From Hyphomicrobiales bacterium (GTDB lineage: Bacteria; Pseudomonadota; Alphaproteobacteria; Rhizobiales; Rhizobiaceae), in the NCBI GenBank assembly GCA_900473805.1, contig UCMS01000006.1:357736-421735 (forward strand): a DNA stretch of 64,000 nt. The letters run 5' to 3'. The notes beneath the pieces were generated by a model. That model was not told where the DNA came from, did not search any database, and saw nothing but the letters and a program-made list of their open reading frames with translations. Each line of letters begins with the position of its first letter. The first letter of the stretch is position 1. Positions 33,926 through 42,542 of the stretch are shown here, piece by piece. Both the position numbers and the translations under genes were made by a program.

Positions 33926-34948
33926 CTAGGCTTTGGTACCGAAGAGGCGCAACCGCATGACGCCGCCATCCGGATGCACGCCGATCCGCACATGCGTCAC
34001 AGGCCCGATCTTCTGCACCTGATCCCCCTCGTAGAAATGCTCAGCATCCATCTGCATCTTCTGCCGCGTCAGGATCGGCTGCCACTGTTCCGAGGCGGCG
34101 ATCTCCGCGTCGCTGAACGTGTCACCAGCGTCAGGCAGATAGGCGCCGAGCAGCTCGCAGGTGTCGGGGTAATTGCCCTTGTAGAAATGCGTATCGATCA
34201 GGATCCAATTGATCACGCCGGCATGACCAAGGCGGATGATCGCCCAGTCATGGCCTGGACCGCGGCGGCGCTTGGTTTCCCAGCCGTCGCCCATATTGGT
34301 GCCGCGGCCCGGCGACAGGATCTTGTCGGGATGGCCGTAATGGGCGTCCGACCAGGCGAGTGCTTTGGCACCATGGAAGATATAGGCAAGGTCGATCTCT
34401 TCCGAAGCGCCAACCTTCGACCAGTCGAAATGCGCCGCGCCATAGACGCGCAGACGCGCGATCCCGCCATCAGGATAGATGTGCAGACGCAGATGGGTCC
34501 AAACCTTTGATGTATCGGAATTGGCGAAGAAGTGCTGCGCGGACGGACCGAGGGGCGATTTGACCAAAAGCTCCGTCCAGACCGTCGCATCGGTCGGGTC
34601 GCCGCTTTCGACGAAAGCGGCTTCGATCGCGCAATGCGGGGGATAATTGCCGGTGAAGAAGCGCGTATCGACATCGAAGCCGAAGATGCGGCCAGGCATG
34701 GCCAAGCGGATGATCGCATGGTCGTGGCCCGGCACACGCTTGCGACGGCTTTCCCAGCCATCCATGTATTTGCCGTTGTCGTCGTAGAGATCCGGGTCGA
34801 AACTCGCCGGATCGTCGTTCAGCATCCGCGACAGCGGCGCGAAGAACTCGTCGGTCGAGAAGATGCCGACAGCACCGAGGCGCGCCGAGGCGAGATTGAC
34901 GGCACCGGCAGCGAAATCCGGCAGAACGACGGTCGAGGTCTCAAGCAT
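33926..34948 (-). CDS. alc: Allantoicase
   Basis: A 340-residue enzyme that hydrolyses allantoate to ureidoglycolate and urea. The protein shows the two internal repeats of the family: each has a GWESRRKR or GWETKRRR segment followed by GHDHAIIRL or GHDWAIIRLG, then DTRFFTGNYPP or DTHFYKGNYPD. The open frame continues upstream, but the ATG at 34948 starts just after the uraD stop with GGAGA nearby. It forms an operon with uraD and supplies substrate to AllA. Confidence 0.95.
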   Translation of the reverse strand: MLETSTVVLPDFAAGAVNLASARLGAVGIFSTDEFFAPLSRMLNDDPASFDPDLYDDNGKYMDGWESRRKRVPGHDHAIIRLAMPGRIFGFDVDTRFFTGNYPPHCAIEAAFVESGDPTDATVWTELLVKSPLGPSAQHFFANSDTSKVWTHLRLHIYPDGGIARLRVYGAAHFDWSKVGASEEIDLAYIFHGAKALAWSDAHYGHPDKILSPGRGTNMGDGWETKRRRGPGHDWAIIRLGHAGVINWILIDTHFYKGNYPDTCELLGAYLPDAGDTFSDAEIAASEQWQPILTRQKMQMDAEHFYEGDQVQKIGPVTHVRIGVHPDGGVMRLRLFGTKA

Positions 34949-34949
34949 G

Positions 34950-35447
34950 TCAGTGGGTCTCCGGAAGCAGGCTTTCGAGGCGAAGCCTGGCGATTTTTTC
35001 CACCTGCTGGCAGGCGGTATCGAATTCTTGTTCGCGGCTGTTGGAGATCCGCGTCTCAAATGCGGCGAGAATGTCGTCCTTGCTCAAGCCCTTGACCGCG
35101 ATGATGAAGGGAAAGCCGAATTTCTCGACATAGTCAGTGTTGAGCTCGGTGAAGCGGGCATGCTCGTCAGCGCTCAGGCGATCGAGACCGGCGCCAGCCT
35201 GTTCGCGCTTGCTGTCTTCCGTGAGTTCGCCGGCGATGGCGAGCTTGCCGGCGAGATCCGGATGTGCCCGCAACACCCCGAGGCGCTCCTCCTGGCTGGA
35301 GGTTCGAAACATCATCGCCATCGCATCATGCACGTCGAGCGCCGTCAGCGGCTCCGCAATCATCCCGGCATCGAAAGCGCGTTCCGCGATAAAGGGCGAA
35401 TGTTCGAACACCCCGCCGAAACGTTGAACGAAGTCCGCTCTGTCCAT
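34950..35447 (-). CDS. uraD: OHCU decarboxylase
   Basis: A 165-residue helical enzyme that decarboxylates 2-oxo-4-hydroxy-4-carboxy-5-ureidoimidazoline to S-allantoin, after UraH. RAHPDLAGK contains the catalytic His, and FTELNTDYVEKFGFPFIIAVKG is the typical C-terminal substrate segment. It is the first gene of the uraD-alc pair; its promoter must lie in the 232-base spacer shared with the divergent alcohol dehydrogenase gene. Confidence 0.95.
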   Translation of the reverse strand: MDRADFVQRFGGVFEHSPFIAERAFDAGMIAEPLTALDVHDAMAMMFRTSSQEERLGVLRAHPDLAGKLAIAGELTEDSKREQAGAGLDRLSADEHARFTELNTDYVEKFGFPFIIAVKGLSKDDILAAFETRISNSREQEFDTACQQVEKIARLRLESLLPETH

Positions 35448-35611
35448 ACCGTCGATCCAGTTTCATGTAAGGCCGCAGCAGAGTAAGCCGCAGCAGGGAG
35501 GGTCTGCCGCCCATTCGGCGAAGCAGTTGGCGACTACGATTAGCCGAGCCTCCTAACCTTGTCGAGTTGCTCGAACAGAGAGGCACTTTCAACGCGGACG
35601 ATGGGAGGGGC

Positions 35612-35627
35612 CCGCTTGTCCAAGCGG
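35612..35627. other. Inverted repeat between uraD and the dehydrogenase gene
   Basis: CCGCTTG and CAAGCGG form perfect seven-base arms around TC, 53 bases before the dehydrogenase start. It could be an operator or a small hairpin; there is no T-tract. GCCGCAGCAG also occurs twice in this 232-base spacer (near 35471 and 35488). Confidence 0.35.
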
Positions 35628-35679
35628 CGTTTAGACCTATCTACAAAGCGCTTCTCATCATATCTCGAAAGGATACTTC

Positions 35680-36729
35680 ATGCCGATAGCCAAGGGCTAT
35701 GCCGCAACGGACGCCTCCAAGCCATTGGTTCCGTTCACCTTTGAACGTCGCGAGCCGAATGACGACGACGTGGTGATCGACATCAAGTTCTCCGGCATCT
35801 GCCATTCCGATATCCACCAGGCGCGCAACGAATGGGGCAACTCCACCTATCCCATGGTGCCGGGCCACGAGATTGCCGGCGTGGTCACCGCAGTCGGCGC
35901 GAAGGTCACGCAGTTCAAGGTCGGCGACCGCGTCGGCGTCGGCTGCTTCGTCGACAGCTGCGTCCATTGCGAAAGCCGCAATGTCGATCTCGAACAGTAT
36001 ATGCCGGGCGTCGTGCCGACCTATAACGGCTTCGAGGCCGACGGCGTGACGCCCACCTATGGCGGCTATTCGAACACCATCACCGTGAAGGAAGGCTATG
36101 TGCTCTCCATTCCGGACAACCTGCCGCTCGACAAGGCAGCACCCCTGCTCTGCGCCGGCATCACGCTCTATTCGCCGCTCGTGCACTGGAAGGCCGGACC
36201 CGGCAAGAAGGTGGCGATCGTCGGCATGGGCGGCCTCGGCCATATGGGCGTGAAGATCGGTGCAGCCCTCGGCGCCGACATCACCGTGCTCAGCCAGAGC
36301 CTGTCGAAGAAGGACGACGGCATCGCCTTCGGCGCGAAGGACTACTACGCCACCGCCGACAAGGAGACCTTCAAGAAGCTTGCCGGCACCTTCGACCTGA
36401 TCATCTGCACCGTCGGCACCGAACTCGACTGGAACGCCTATCTGAACCTCCTGAAGATCGACGGCGCGCTGGTTCTCGTCGGACTGCCGGAAAATCCGGT
36501 TCCTGTCCATGCCTTCTCGCTGGTCATGGGCCGCCGCTCGCTCGCCGGCTCCTCGATCGGCTCGATCAAGGAGACACAGGAGATGCTCGACTTCTGCGGC
36601 AAGCACAACATCACGCCGGAGATCGAGATCATCGACATCCAGCAGGTGAACGAGGCCTACGAGCGCGTCATCAAGAGCGACGTCCGCTACCGCTTCGTCA
36701 TCGATATCGCGAGCCTCGACAAGGCTTGA
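35680..36729 (+). CDS. Zinc alcohol dehydrogenase, CAD/YahK type, with altered structural-zinc site
   Basis: A 349-residue medium-chain dehydrogenase that reduces aldehydes or oxidises alcohols with NAD(P). The catalytic zinc ligands are present (C41 in SGICHSD, H63-E64 in VPGHE, and the later Cys in LLCAGIT), as is the cofactor loop GMGGLGHMG. The structural zinc loop normally has four Cys; here C94 and C97 remain but the third and fourth positions are R100 and M108, so this zinc is probably lost. AAAGGA precedes the ATG. The natural substrate is unknown. Confidence 0.88.
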   Translation: MPIAKGYAATDASKPLVPFTFERREPNDDDVVIDIKFSGICHSDIHQARNEWGNSTYPMVPGHEIAGVVTAVGAKVTQFKVGDRVGVGCFVDSCVHCESRNVDLEQYMPGVVPTYNGFEADGVTPTYGGYSNTITVKEGYVLSIPDNLPLDKAAPLLCAGITLYSPLVHWKAGPGKKVAIVGMGGLGHMGVKIGAALGADITVLSQSLSKKDDGIAFGAKDYYATADKETFKKLAGTFDLIICTVGTELDWNAYLNLLKIDGALVLVGLPENPVPVHAFSLVMGRRSLAGSSIGSIKETQEMLDFCGKHNITPEIEIIDIQQVNEAYERVIKSDVRYRFVIDIASLDKA

Positions 36730-36735
36730 GCGCCG

Positions 36736-37221
36736 TCAGTTCCGGCGTCCTGAAAGGGACGTGACGGGATGGCAGACCATGGCGGTGCCGGCTTCATCCG
36801 GCACCGCAGCCGTTTCCGCTTTATTCCGACGGGCACTCGAGGATACACGCAGCAGGCGCTGAAACTTCGGGCAATCCATGTGCTGCTCTGCCTTGCAATC
36901 GGCCACATGCCGCAATGCGTTTCGCAGCGTCGTCAGCTTGCGGATCTGCGCGTCCAATTGATCGGCCTTTCCATGCAAGGTCAGCCGCGAGAGTTCCGGC
37001 AGACCGTCGGGGCCGAACATGCCCCGCATCTCCTCCAGCGAGAAACCCGCCGTCTTGCCAAGTGCGATCAGCGAAAGCTGCATGAGTGCACGCGGCTCGA
37101 ACTGGCGGCGAAGCCCGTGCCGGGCGACCGACCGGATGAGACCCACCTCCTCGTAGTATCGCAGCGTTGCAGCCGAGACCCCTGCTCGGCGCGCCAGTTC
37201 GCCGATATCGAGCAATTTCAT
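36736..37221 (-). CDS. MerR-family transcriptional regulator
   Basis: A 161-residue regulator. The start LLDIGELARRAGVSAATLRYYEEVGLI is the MerR winged-helix DNA-binding domain, then a coiled-coil dimer helix (about residues 75-115) and a short C-terminal tail with two Cys (DCKAEQHMDC). The SoxR-type four-cysteine cluster is absent, so iron-sulfur sensing is unlikely. It diverges from an MFS exporter gene, and the operator-like palindrome between them suggests that it controls the exporter. Confidence 0.85.
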   Translation of the reverse strand: MKLLDIGELARRAGVSAATLRYYEEVGLIRSVARHGLRRQFEPRALMQLSLIALGKTAGFSLEEMRGMFGPDGLPELSRLTLHGKADQLDAQIRKLTTLRNALRHVADCKAEQHMDCPKFQRLLRVSSSARRNKAETAAVPDEAGTAMVCHPVTSLSGRRN

Positions 37222-37226
37222 CCTTG

Positions 37227-37246
37227 ACCTCAAGTTGACTTGAAGT
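37227..37246. promoter_or_regulatory. Operator-like palindrome between merR and MFS genes
   Basis: ACCTCAAGTTGACTTGAAGT is a near-perfect palindrome (eight of ten positions paired) and resembles the SoxR operator CCTCAAGTTAACTTGAGG. It starts six bases from the merR ATG and ends 43 bases before the MFS ATG. Binding by the adjacent MerR protein is inferred. Confidence 0.6.
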
Positions 37247-37289
37247 GGCAGGCTATTCTTCTCCCGTCCCTCAGACAACGAGAAATGTC

Positions 37290-38705
37290 ATGAAACTCCC
37301 TTCTTTGGCCTTCAGAAATCCTGAACTGGTCGTTCTTTCTGGCAGCATGCTGGTCGGATCGCTCGGCATCAGCCTTGCAACGGTTGCGTTGCCTGCTTTG
37401 GCGAGAGCCTTTTCCGCCCCCATCCCGTCGGTGCAGTGGGTCATCATCGCCTACCTCGTCGCCGTCACCGCCAGCATTGTTGCGCTTGGCAGACTGGCCG
37501 ACATCATCGGTCAGACCCGGGTCCTGATCCTCGGTCTGACGCTCTTTGCGGTGTCATCATTGGCCTGCGCGCTTGCCCCGTCGCTCTCAAGCCTGGTTAT
37601 GGCCCGCGTTTTCCAGGGCATCGGCGGCGCGGTACTGATGGCTCTGCCGGTCTCGATGATCCGCACGGTCGTCGCAAAGGAAAAGACGGGCTCGGCCATG
37701 GGCCTGCTCGGCACGATGTCGGCCGTGGGCACGGCGCTGGGTCCTTCGCTCGGAGGTCTCACAATCGAACGATACGGCTGGAGTGCGGGTTTCTTGGCGG
37801 TTGGTCTTTTAGCATGCATGCTTCTCACGATGGCCATCGCCACCTTCGCCGGACGCTCCAGCACCGAGAAGACGGCTTCCGGATCGATCGATTGGCTGGG
37901 CAGCATATTGCTGGCGCTCGCCCTGTCGACTTATGCGCTGTCGATGACGTCGGGGAATGGCCCTCTGGGTGCCAGGGAACTTCTTCCGATCACGGCGGTG
38001 CTGATTGCTCTTTTTGCCTGGCGCCAGAAGGCCGCGGCAAGCCCGCTCGTGCCTGTCGCCCTTGTCGTCAACCGGCGCATTGTGCTCTCCCTGGGCATGA
38101 ATCTCCTCGTCACCACCGTGATGATGTCGACGCTGGTCGTCGGGCCCTACATGCTGTCGTTCGGTCTCGGGCTCGGTGAGGCCTCGATCGGACTAGTGAT
38201 GGCCGTCGGGCCGCTGACCTCCGCAGTGTCTGGGGTTCCGTCCGGCCGCCTGACCGACCGGTACGGCGCGGCACGCATGCTGCCGCTTGGCCTTCTGCAG
38301 ATCATCATTGGCCTCGCTGCGCTCGCCATTTTGCCACGCCTGCTCGGGCTCTGGGGTTACGGCCTCGCTCTGGTTCTGCTCACGCCGGGTTTCCAGATCT
38401 TCCTCGCGGCCAACAATACCGTCACCATGCAAACCGTGGCCGAGGATGAGCGTGGCGTCCTATCGGGGCTGCTCGGCCTGTCGCGCAATCTCGGTTTCGT
38501 CACCGGGGCATCGGCGATGTCGGCGCTGTTCGCCCACAACCTCGGCCCAGTCGAAGGCGCCACCGCCGATCCGACAGTGATCGCACACGCCTTTACGGCC
38601 ACGTTCCTGATGGCCACGGCCCTGCCCGTCATCGCTCTGGTCGCCGATCTCGTCAGGCTTCGACTGGGCGACAACGACCCGAAGCAGCAACGAGAGGCTC
38701 GTTGA
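37290..38705 (+). CDS. MFS drug exporter, DHA2 (14-span) type
   Basis: A 471-residue inner-membrane proton antiporter. The N-terminal PSVQWVIIAYLVAVTASIVALGRLADIIGQ is motif A-like and GTALGPSLGGL resembles the antiporter motif C. About 14 hydrophobic helices are visible, as in EmrB/QacA-type exporters. The open frame continues to 37245, but the ATG at 37290 starts a normal N-terminus. The divergent MerR regulator points to induction by a toxic compound, which is not identifiable. Confidence 0.85.
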   Translation: MKLPSLAFRNPELVVLSGSMLVGSLGISLATVALPALARAFSAPIPSVQWVIIAYLVAVTASIVALGRLADIIGQTRVLILGLTLFAVSSLACALAPSLSSLVMARVFQGIGGAVLMALPVSMIRTVVAKEKTGSAMGLLGTMSAVGTALGPSLGGLTIERYGWSAGFLAVGLLACMLLTMAIATFAGRSSTEKTASGSIDWLGSILLALALSTYALSMTSGNGPLGARELLPITAVLIALFAWRQKAAASPLVPVALVVNRRIVLSLGMNLLVTTVMMSTLVVGPYMLSFGLGLGEASIGLVMAVGPLTSAVSGVPSGRLTDRYGAARMLPLGLLQIIIGLAALAILPRLLGLWGYGLALVLLTPGFQIFLAANNTVTMQTVAEDERGVLSGLLGLSRNLGFVTGASAMSALFAHNLGPVEGATADPTVIAHAFTATFLMATALPVIALVADLVRLRLGDNDPKQQREAR

Positions 38706-38708
38706 GCC

Positions 38709-39566
38709 TCAAACCTGCAGTTGATACCCATTCCGCTCCGGAAACGGCCAGTCCGCGAGCAGCGCCATATCGGGCCTGTAAATCTCCACCTTTAACGGAT
38801 AGCACTTGGCCACATCGCTCGAATGGCTGGTGCTGCAATCGCCGCCCGGGCAGGCCGAGAGTGCGCCCAAGAGATCGATCTCCGCGAACATCTCCAGAAA
38901 ATCGCCGGGACGCACCGGGCTCGCCTTCATGAAATACTGCTGCGTATCGCGGGTGAAGCCGGTGCACATGAAGACGTTCAAGACGTCATGGACATGCGGC
39001 TCGGCGGCCTTGATGTCGATGCCCTGGTGCCGTGACAGCGCACGGCAGAGGTTCGAATGGCAGCAATGGTGATAGTCGCCGCCCGACAAGAGCCGGTTGG
39101 TATAGGGATCGCAGCGCGTACCGATCACGTCGTGCACACCGCCACCGAATTCGTCGAAACCGTACCAGCCGAGCGTATCATGGCTGATCGTCGCCATCGG
39201 GCGCAACGACGGCAGATTGCTCCAGAGGCGGTTGCCTGTGGTCACATGGGTGGCATGTAGCGCCCGCGTCTTGCCGGAAAAGAAGCGCTCGGAGAGATCG
39301 TTGGCGTTCCAGAGGTTCAGGTCGCCGACCTGCGGCCCCTCCACGCTGACGATGCGGAAGAAATGGCCCTTCGGCACCTCGAACGTATTGCCCTCGCGCG
39401 GCGGCACGATCACCTCGCCGACCTTCTCCATCGTCGCTCGCGCGCGCTCCAGAATGCTCATGTCGGGCACCTTCAACGACTCGACCGGATAGCAGACGAC
39501 GGGTTTTACAGCCCGGCGGGCAGCCGCATCGGCAGGGATGGGGATGTTTGCGTTGAAGGGGGACAT
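38709..39566 (-). CDS. DUF1989 (urea carboxylase-associated) family protein
   Basis: A 285-residue protein. GEVIVPPREGNTFEVPKGHFFRIVSVEGPQVGDLN, then SHDTLGWYGFDEFGGGVHDVIGTRCDPYTN and HCCHSNLCRAL, are conserved DUF1989 segments with His and Cys residues that can bind zinc. Some family members are the carboxyguanidine deiminase subunits CgdA/CgdB in guanidine use; others are uncharacterised. No urea or guanidine carboxylase is in this window, so this single-copy protein may have another ureide-like substrate. GGAG precedes the ATG, and a LysR gene diverges from it. Confidence 0.8.
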   Translation of the reverse strand: MSPFNANIPIPADAAARRAVKPVVCYPVESLKVPDMSILERARATMEKVGEVIVPPREGNTFEVPKGHFFRIVSVEGPQVGDLNLWNANDLSERFFSGKTRALHATHVTTGNRLWSNLPSLRPMATISHDTLGWYGFDEFGGGVHDVIGTRCDPYTNRLLSGGDYHHCCHSNLCRALSRHQGIDIKAAEPHVHDVLNVFMCTGFTRDTQQYFMKASPVRPGDFLEMFAEIDLLGALSACPGGDCSTSHSSDVAKCYPLKVEIYRPDMALLADWPFPERNGYQLQV

Positions 39567-39678
39567 GTGAGGCTCCAGAACGGCATCAGGATGAAGGCCA
39601 CAAGTTGCCCCACGGCCAGTCTTATGACAACAGCCTCCCTTCTTGCCCCATGAGCAAGTCTGGCTTAGTCATGAAGGG

Positions 39679-40557
39679 ATGAAATTGCCACCGCTCCCGA
39701 CACTCCGCGCCTTTGAGGCCGCCGCCCGCCGCGAAAGCTTCCTGCAGGCCGCGACCGAGCTCGGCATGACGGCAGCGGCCGTCAGCCAGCATGTGAAGAC
39801 GTTGGAAGACTGGCTGGGTCTTGCTCTCTTCGAACGCCGCCCGCGTGGCGTGCGCCTCACCATCGATGGGCGCGAACTCGGCGCCGCCTGCTCGGAAGGC
39901 CTCGGCCATATCGCCCGCGCCGTCGAGCGACTTTCTACAAGAAAGACGGTCGTCCGGGCGAGTCTGGCCTGCATGCCTTCCGTCGTTACCCACTGGCTCG
40001 GCCCCCGCCTGCCCCGCTTCCGCGCAGCCCATCCCGATATCCAGGTATCGATCGTCTATCCGCTCGGCGCACCGACCCCGGATGAAGCCGGCGCCGACCT
40101 GCTGATCGGACACGGGACGCGCCCGCCGGGGCGGGCCGACCGCATCCTGGATGCCGCCACCCGGCCCACCTGTGCGCCCGCCTATCTGGAGCAGCACGGG
40201 CCGATCACAACACCCGCCGACCTCCTGAAACAGGACCTGCTGCACGACGCGACCGAGGCTGCCTGGCAATCCTGGCTGGCGGCACGCGGGATCGAGGGCG
40301 GGACACCCGCAGGACCGCTCTATGCCGATTTCAACCTGCTGGTCAGTTCGGTTCTCTCGGGCCTCGGCATCGGCCTCTGCCCGACAGCCCTGATCACCGA
40401 CCACCTGGCAGCGGGCACGCTGACCGTGCTGTTTGAAGAAGCAGCGGACAAGGACAAGGCCTACTGGCTGCTGTCAGGCACGAACCTGTCCGAGCCTGCA
40501 GCGATCTTGCGGGCTTGGTTGCTGGAAGAGGCCACGAGCTCCGCTTCCAGCGCCTGA
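39679..40557 (+). CDS. LysR-family transcriptional regulator, GcvA-like
   Basis: A 292-residue regulator. LPPLPTLRAFEAAARRESFLQAATELGMTAAAVSQHVKTLEDWLGLALFERRPRGV is a complete LysR helix-turn-helix and linker; the remainder is the effector domain. It diverges from the DUF1989 gene and faces puuE from the other side, so either may be its target. The start at 39679 gives the standard N-terminus; an in-frame TTG at 39643 would add 12 residues. The upstream spacer is about 110 bases. Confidence 0.85.
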   Translation: MKLPPLPTLRAFEAAARRESFLQAATELGMTAAAVSQHVKTLEDWLGLALFERRPRGVRLTIDGRELGAACSEGLGHIARAVERLSTRKTVVRASLACMPSVVTHWLGPRLPRFRAAHPDIQVSIVYPLGAPTPDEAGADLLIGHGTRPPGRADRILDAATRPTCAPAYLEQHGPITTPADLLKQDLLHDATEAAWQSWLAARGIEGGTPAGPLYADFNLLVSSVLSGLGIGLCPTALITDHLAAGTLTVLFEEAADKDKAYWLLSGTNLSEPAAILRAWLLEEATSSASSA

Positions 40558-40640
40558 TACTCGACGCAGGCTCTTTCATACTCGGCACGGAATGCCGGGG
40601 ATTTCATGAGCTTGGACTTGAGGTCGCCGAGTGCCTTCAT
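40461..40640 (-). pseudogene. Truncated XRE-type antitoxin remnant downstream of puuE
   Basis: Beginning seven bases after the puuE stop, the first 35 residues (MKALGDLKSKLMKSPAFRAEY..., then EYQALEAEL) match the leading segment of HigA/XRE-like antitoxins, which normally continue with an LTQxELA helix-turn-helix. Here the frame departs into unrelated sequence antisense to the LysR gene and stops at 59 residues, so the DNA-binding domain is missing. It could still be translated, coupled to puuE, but looks like a relic of a toxin-antitoxin pair. Confidence 0.5.
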
Positions 40641-40647
40641 CTCGCCC

Positions 40648-41568
40648 TCACCACGCCGGCTTATGATGCTTGTGCCAGTGCTCGGCAATCTCGATCCGTT
40701 TCGGTACCCATACCTTCTCGTGGCTGGTGACGTAATCGATGAACCGCGCCAGCGCCGCAGCGCGCCCCGGCCGCCCCACGAGGCGACAGTGCAAACCGAC
40801 GGACATCATCTTCGGGCTGCCGTTTTTCCCCTCCTCGTAGAGCACGTCGAAGGCGTCCTTAAGATAGGTGAAGAACTGGTCGCCGGAATTGAAGCCCTGC
40901 GGCGTGGCGAACCGCATGTCGTTGGTTTCAAGCGTATAGGGGATGATCAGGAAGGGTTTGCCGTCGAGATCCGGCACCCAGAACGGCAGGTCGTCGGAAT
41001 AATTGTCGGAAGAGTACAGGAAACCGCCCTCCTCCATGACGAGGCGCAACGTGTTCATCGACGGCTTGCCCTGATACATGCCGAGCGGATGCGAGCCGGT
41101 CAGTTCTTTATGCAAACGCACCGCCTCTTGAATGTGCTGACGTTCGACCTCTTCGGGAAAATCCTTGTATTCCAGCCAGCGATAGCCGTGGCTGGCGATT
41201 TCCCAGTCCGCTTCCTTCATCGCGGCAACGGCTTCCGGATTGCGCGCCATGGCGAGCGTCACACCGTAGACGGTCACCGGCATCTTGCGCTCGGTGAACA
41301 TCCGCCACAGCCGCCAGAAGCCGGCGCGCGAGCCGTATTCGTAGATCGATTCCATGTTGAGATTGCGCTGGCCGGCCCAGGGCTGGGCACCGACGATTTC
41401 CGACAGCAGGCATTCGGACGCCGGATCGCCATCGAGAATGCAGCTTTCCCCGCCCTCCTCGTAATTCACCACGAACTGCACCGCGATCCGCGCATCCCCC
41501 GGCCATTTCGGATCGGGAATGTCACGGCCATAGCCGATCAGGTCGCGCGGATAAGGAGCAGTCGTCAT
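40648..41568 (-). CDS. puuE: Allantoinase PuuE (polysaccharide deacetylase-type)
   Basis: A 306-residue enzyme that opens allantoin to allantoate. Unlike amidohydrolase-type allantoinases it has the NodB fold: YPRDLIGYGRDIPDPKWPGDARIAVQFVVNYEEGGE at the N-terminus, EIASHGYRWLEYKDF and YSSDNYSDDLPFWV are the PuuE signatures. The ATG at 41568 with AGAGG upstream matches the family; the frame is open beyond. It links UraD to allantoicase. No cofactor is expected. Confidence 0.94.
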   Translation of the reverse strand: MTTAPYPRDLIGYGRDIPDPKWPGDARIAVQFVVNYEEGGESCILDGDPASECLLSEIVGAQPWAGQRNLNMESIYEYGSRAGFWRLWRMFTERKMPVTVYGVTLAMARNPEAVAAMKEADWEIASHGYRWLEYKDFPEEVERQHIQEAVRLHKELTGSHPLGMYQGKPSMNTLRLVMEEGGFLYSSDNYSDDLPFWVPDLDGKPFLIIPYTLETNDMRFATPQGFNSGDQFFTYLKDAFDVLYEEGKNGSPKMMSVGLHCRLVGRPGRAAALARFIDYVTSHEKVWVPKRIEIAEHWHKHHKPAW

Positions 41569-41659
41569 CGGTTCACCTCTCGTGTTTTGACGCGAGGCTA
41601 TTGGCGACGGCGTCAGCTGTCGAGATGAAAATGACGCGGGATGCTGCGCCGCAACAGCT

Positions 41660-42367
41660 TCACGCGATCTTGCGGCTGGAGACACGGCCCAGGGGATGCA
41701 GCGAATGCACCGTAAACGGCGCGCCCTGCTCCGTCTCGACGAAAAGCGCGAGATTGCTGACCGTCACGGGCTCGGCCAAAACAGGGTCGAAATGCGCCTT
41801 CAGCGCCTGCTCAATGCGGGCGAAATCGCGCGCCAAAAGCGGGCCGGTCAGCGTCATGTGAAAGCGGAACTCGTCCATCACGTAAGGATGTCCCCAGCGG
41901 TGCAGATTGGAGAACTGGGGTGCCGACAGGCGTTCGGGATTGCGCCTTTCAATTTCCGCTTCGCTCAGCGGCGCCCGATAACCGTCGAAGGCCTGAACGA
42001 CGGAAGCGGCAAGATGATCGACGGCGGCACAGGGGCGGTCAAGAATAAGGCCATAGACTTCACCGATTCGCCCGACGGAGAGCCCGGAAAGCGTGACCGG
42101 TTCCAGGCTGCCGGCAAAATGCATCAGTTCGCGCAGGAGCGTCGCTTCGTTTGCCCCTTCGCTCAGCCGGAACGGTGCCTTGAAAGTGGCGTGGAAGCCG
42201 AAACGACGCGGAAGCGCCGTATGAAAGGCGATCTCGTGCACACCGATCCCCTTCAGCCCGGGATGGTCGACGGCATGGCCGGAATAGACATTGCGCCCAA
42301 GCCAGCCGGCAGCGGCAAGCGTCAGCGGATCGCCGGGCGACGGCGTGAAGCAGATGGCGTAACGCAT
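41660..42367 (-). CDS. DUF1045 family protein (2H phosphoesterase-like)
   Basis: A 235-residue protein. MRYAICFTPSPGDPL, GFHATFKAPFRL and FRFHMTLTG carry two HxT motifs as in the 2H phosphoesterase superfamily. The DUF1045 family is found in phosphonate (phn) operons of some rhizobia, but no phn gene is near. The start at 42367 gives the standard MRYAI N-terminus. It is 91 bases upstream of puuE on the same strand, so co-transcription is possible. The 175 bases before it hold no recognised element. Confidence 0.75.
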   Translation of the reverse strand: MRYAICFTPSPGDPLTLAAAGWLGRNVYSGHAVDHPGLKGIGVHEIAFHTALPRRFGFHATFKAPFRLSEGANEATLLRELMHFAGSLEPVTLSGLSVGRIGEVYGLILDRPCAAVDHLAASVVQAFDGYRAPLSEAEIERRNPERLSAPQFSNLHRWGHPYVMDEFRFHMTLTGPLLARDFARIEQALKAHFDPVLAEPVTVSNLALFVETEQGAPFTVHSLHPLGRVSSRKIA

Positions 42368-42542
42368 GTCGAGCACCTCGTGCTGGCTCGGTTCGGGCAC
42401 TTTAGCAAGTGCCGTTGCAACCCAGTGGTTAGGTGATTTGCATGACAGTATGACGAAACGAGAGGGGTGAAATCTGACGGATGAGCCCGCCGGCTGTCAC
42501 GACCGCGTGTGCCCTCACCGCAGTTGCGGCAGCCTTGCCCGA

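Noticed and set aside
35612..35627. Terminator after uraD or before the dehydrogenase
   Set aside because: The inverted repeat has no T-tract and lies upstream of both divergent genes, where a terminator is not expected.
38709..39566. Firm naming of the DUF1989 gene as carboxyguanidine deiminase
   Set aside because: Neither a second subunit gene, a guanidine carboxylase gene nor a guanidine riboswitch is visible in the window.
42431..42460. CTGTCAT-like half site upstream of the DUF1045 gene
   Set aside because: A single seven-base half matches the Pho repeat on the minus strand, but neither neighbour at an 11-base step matches, so it is not a credible Pho box.
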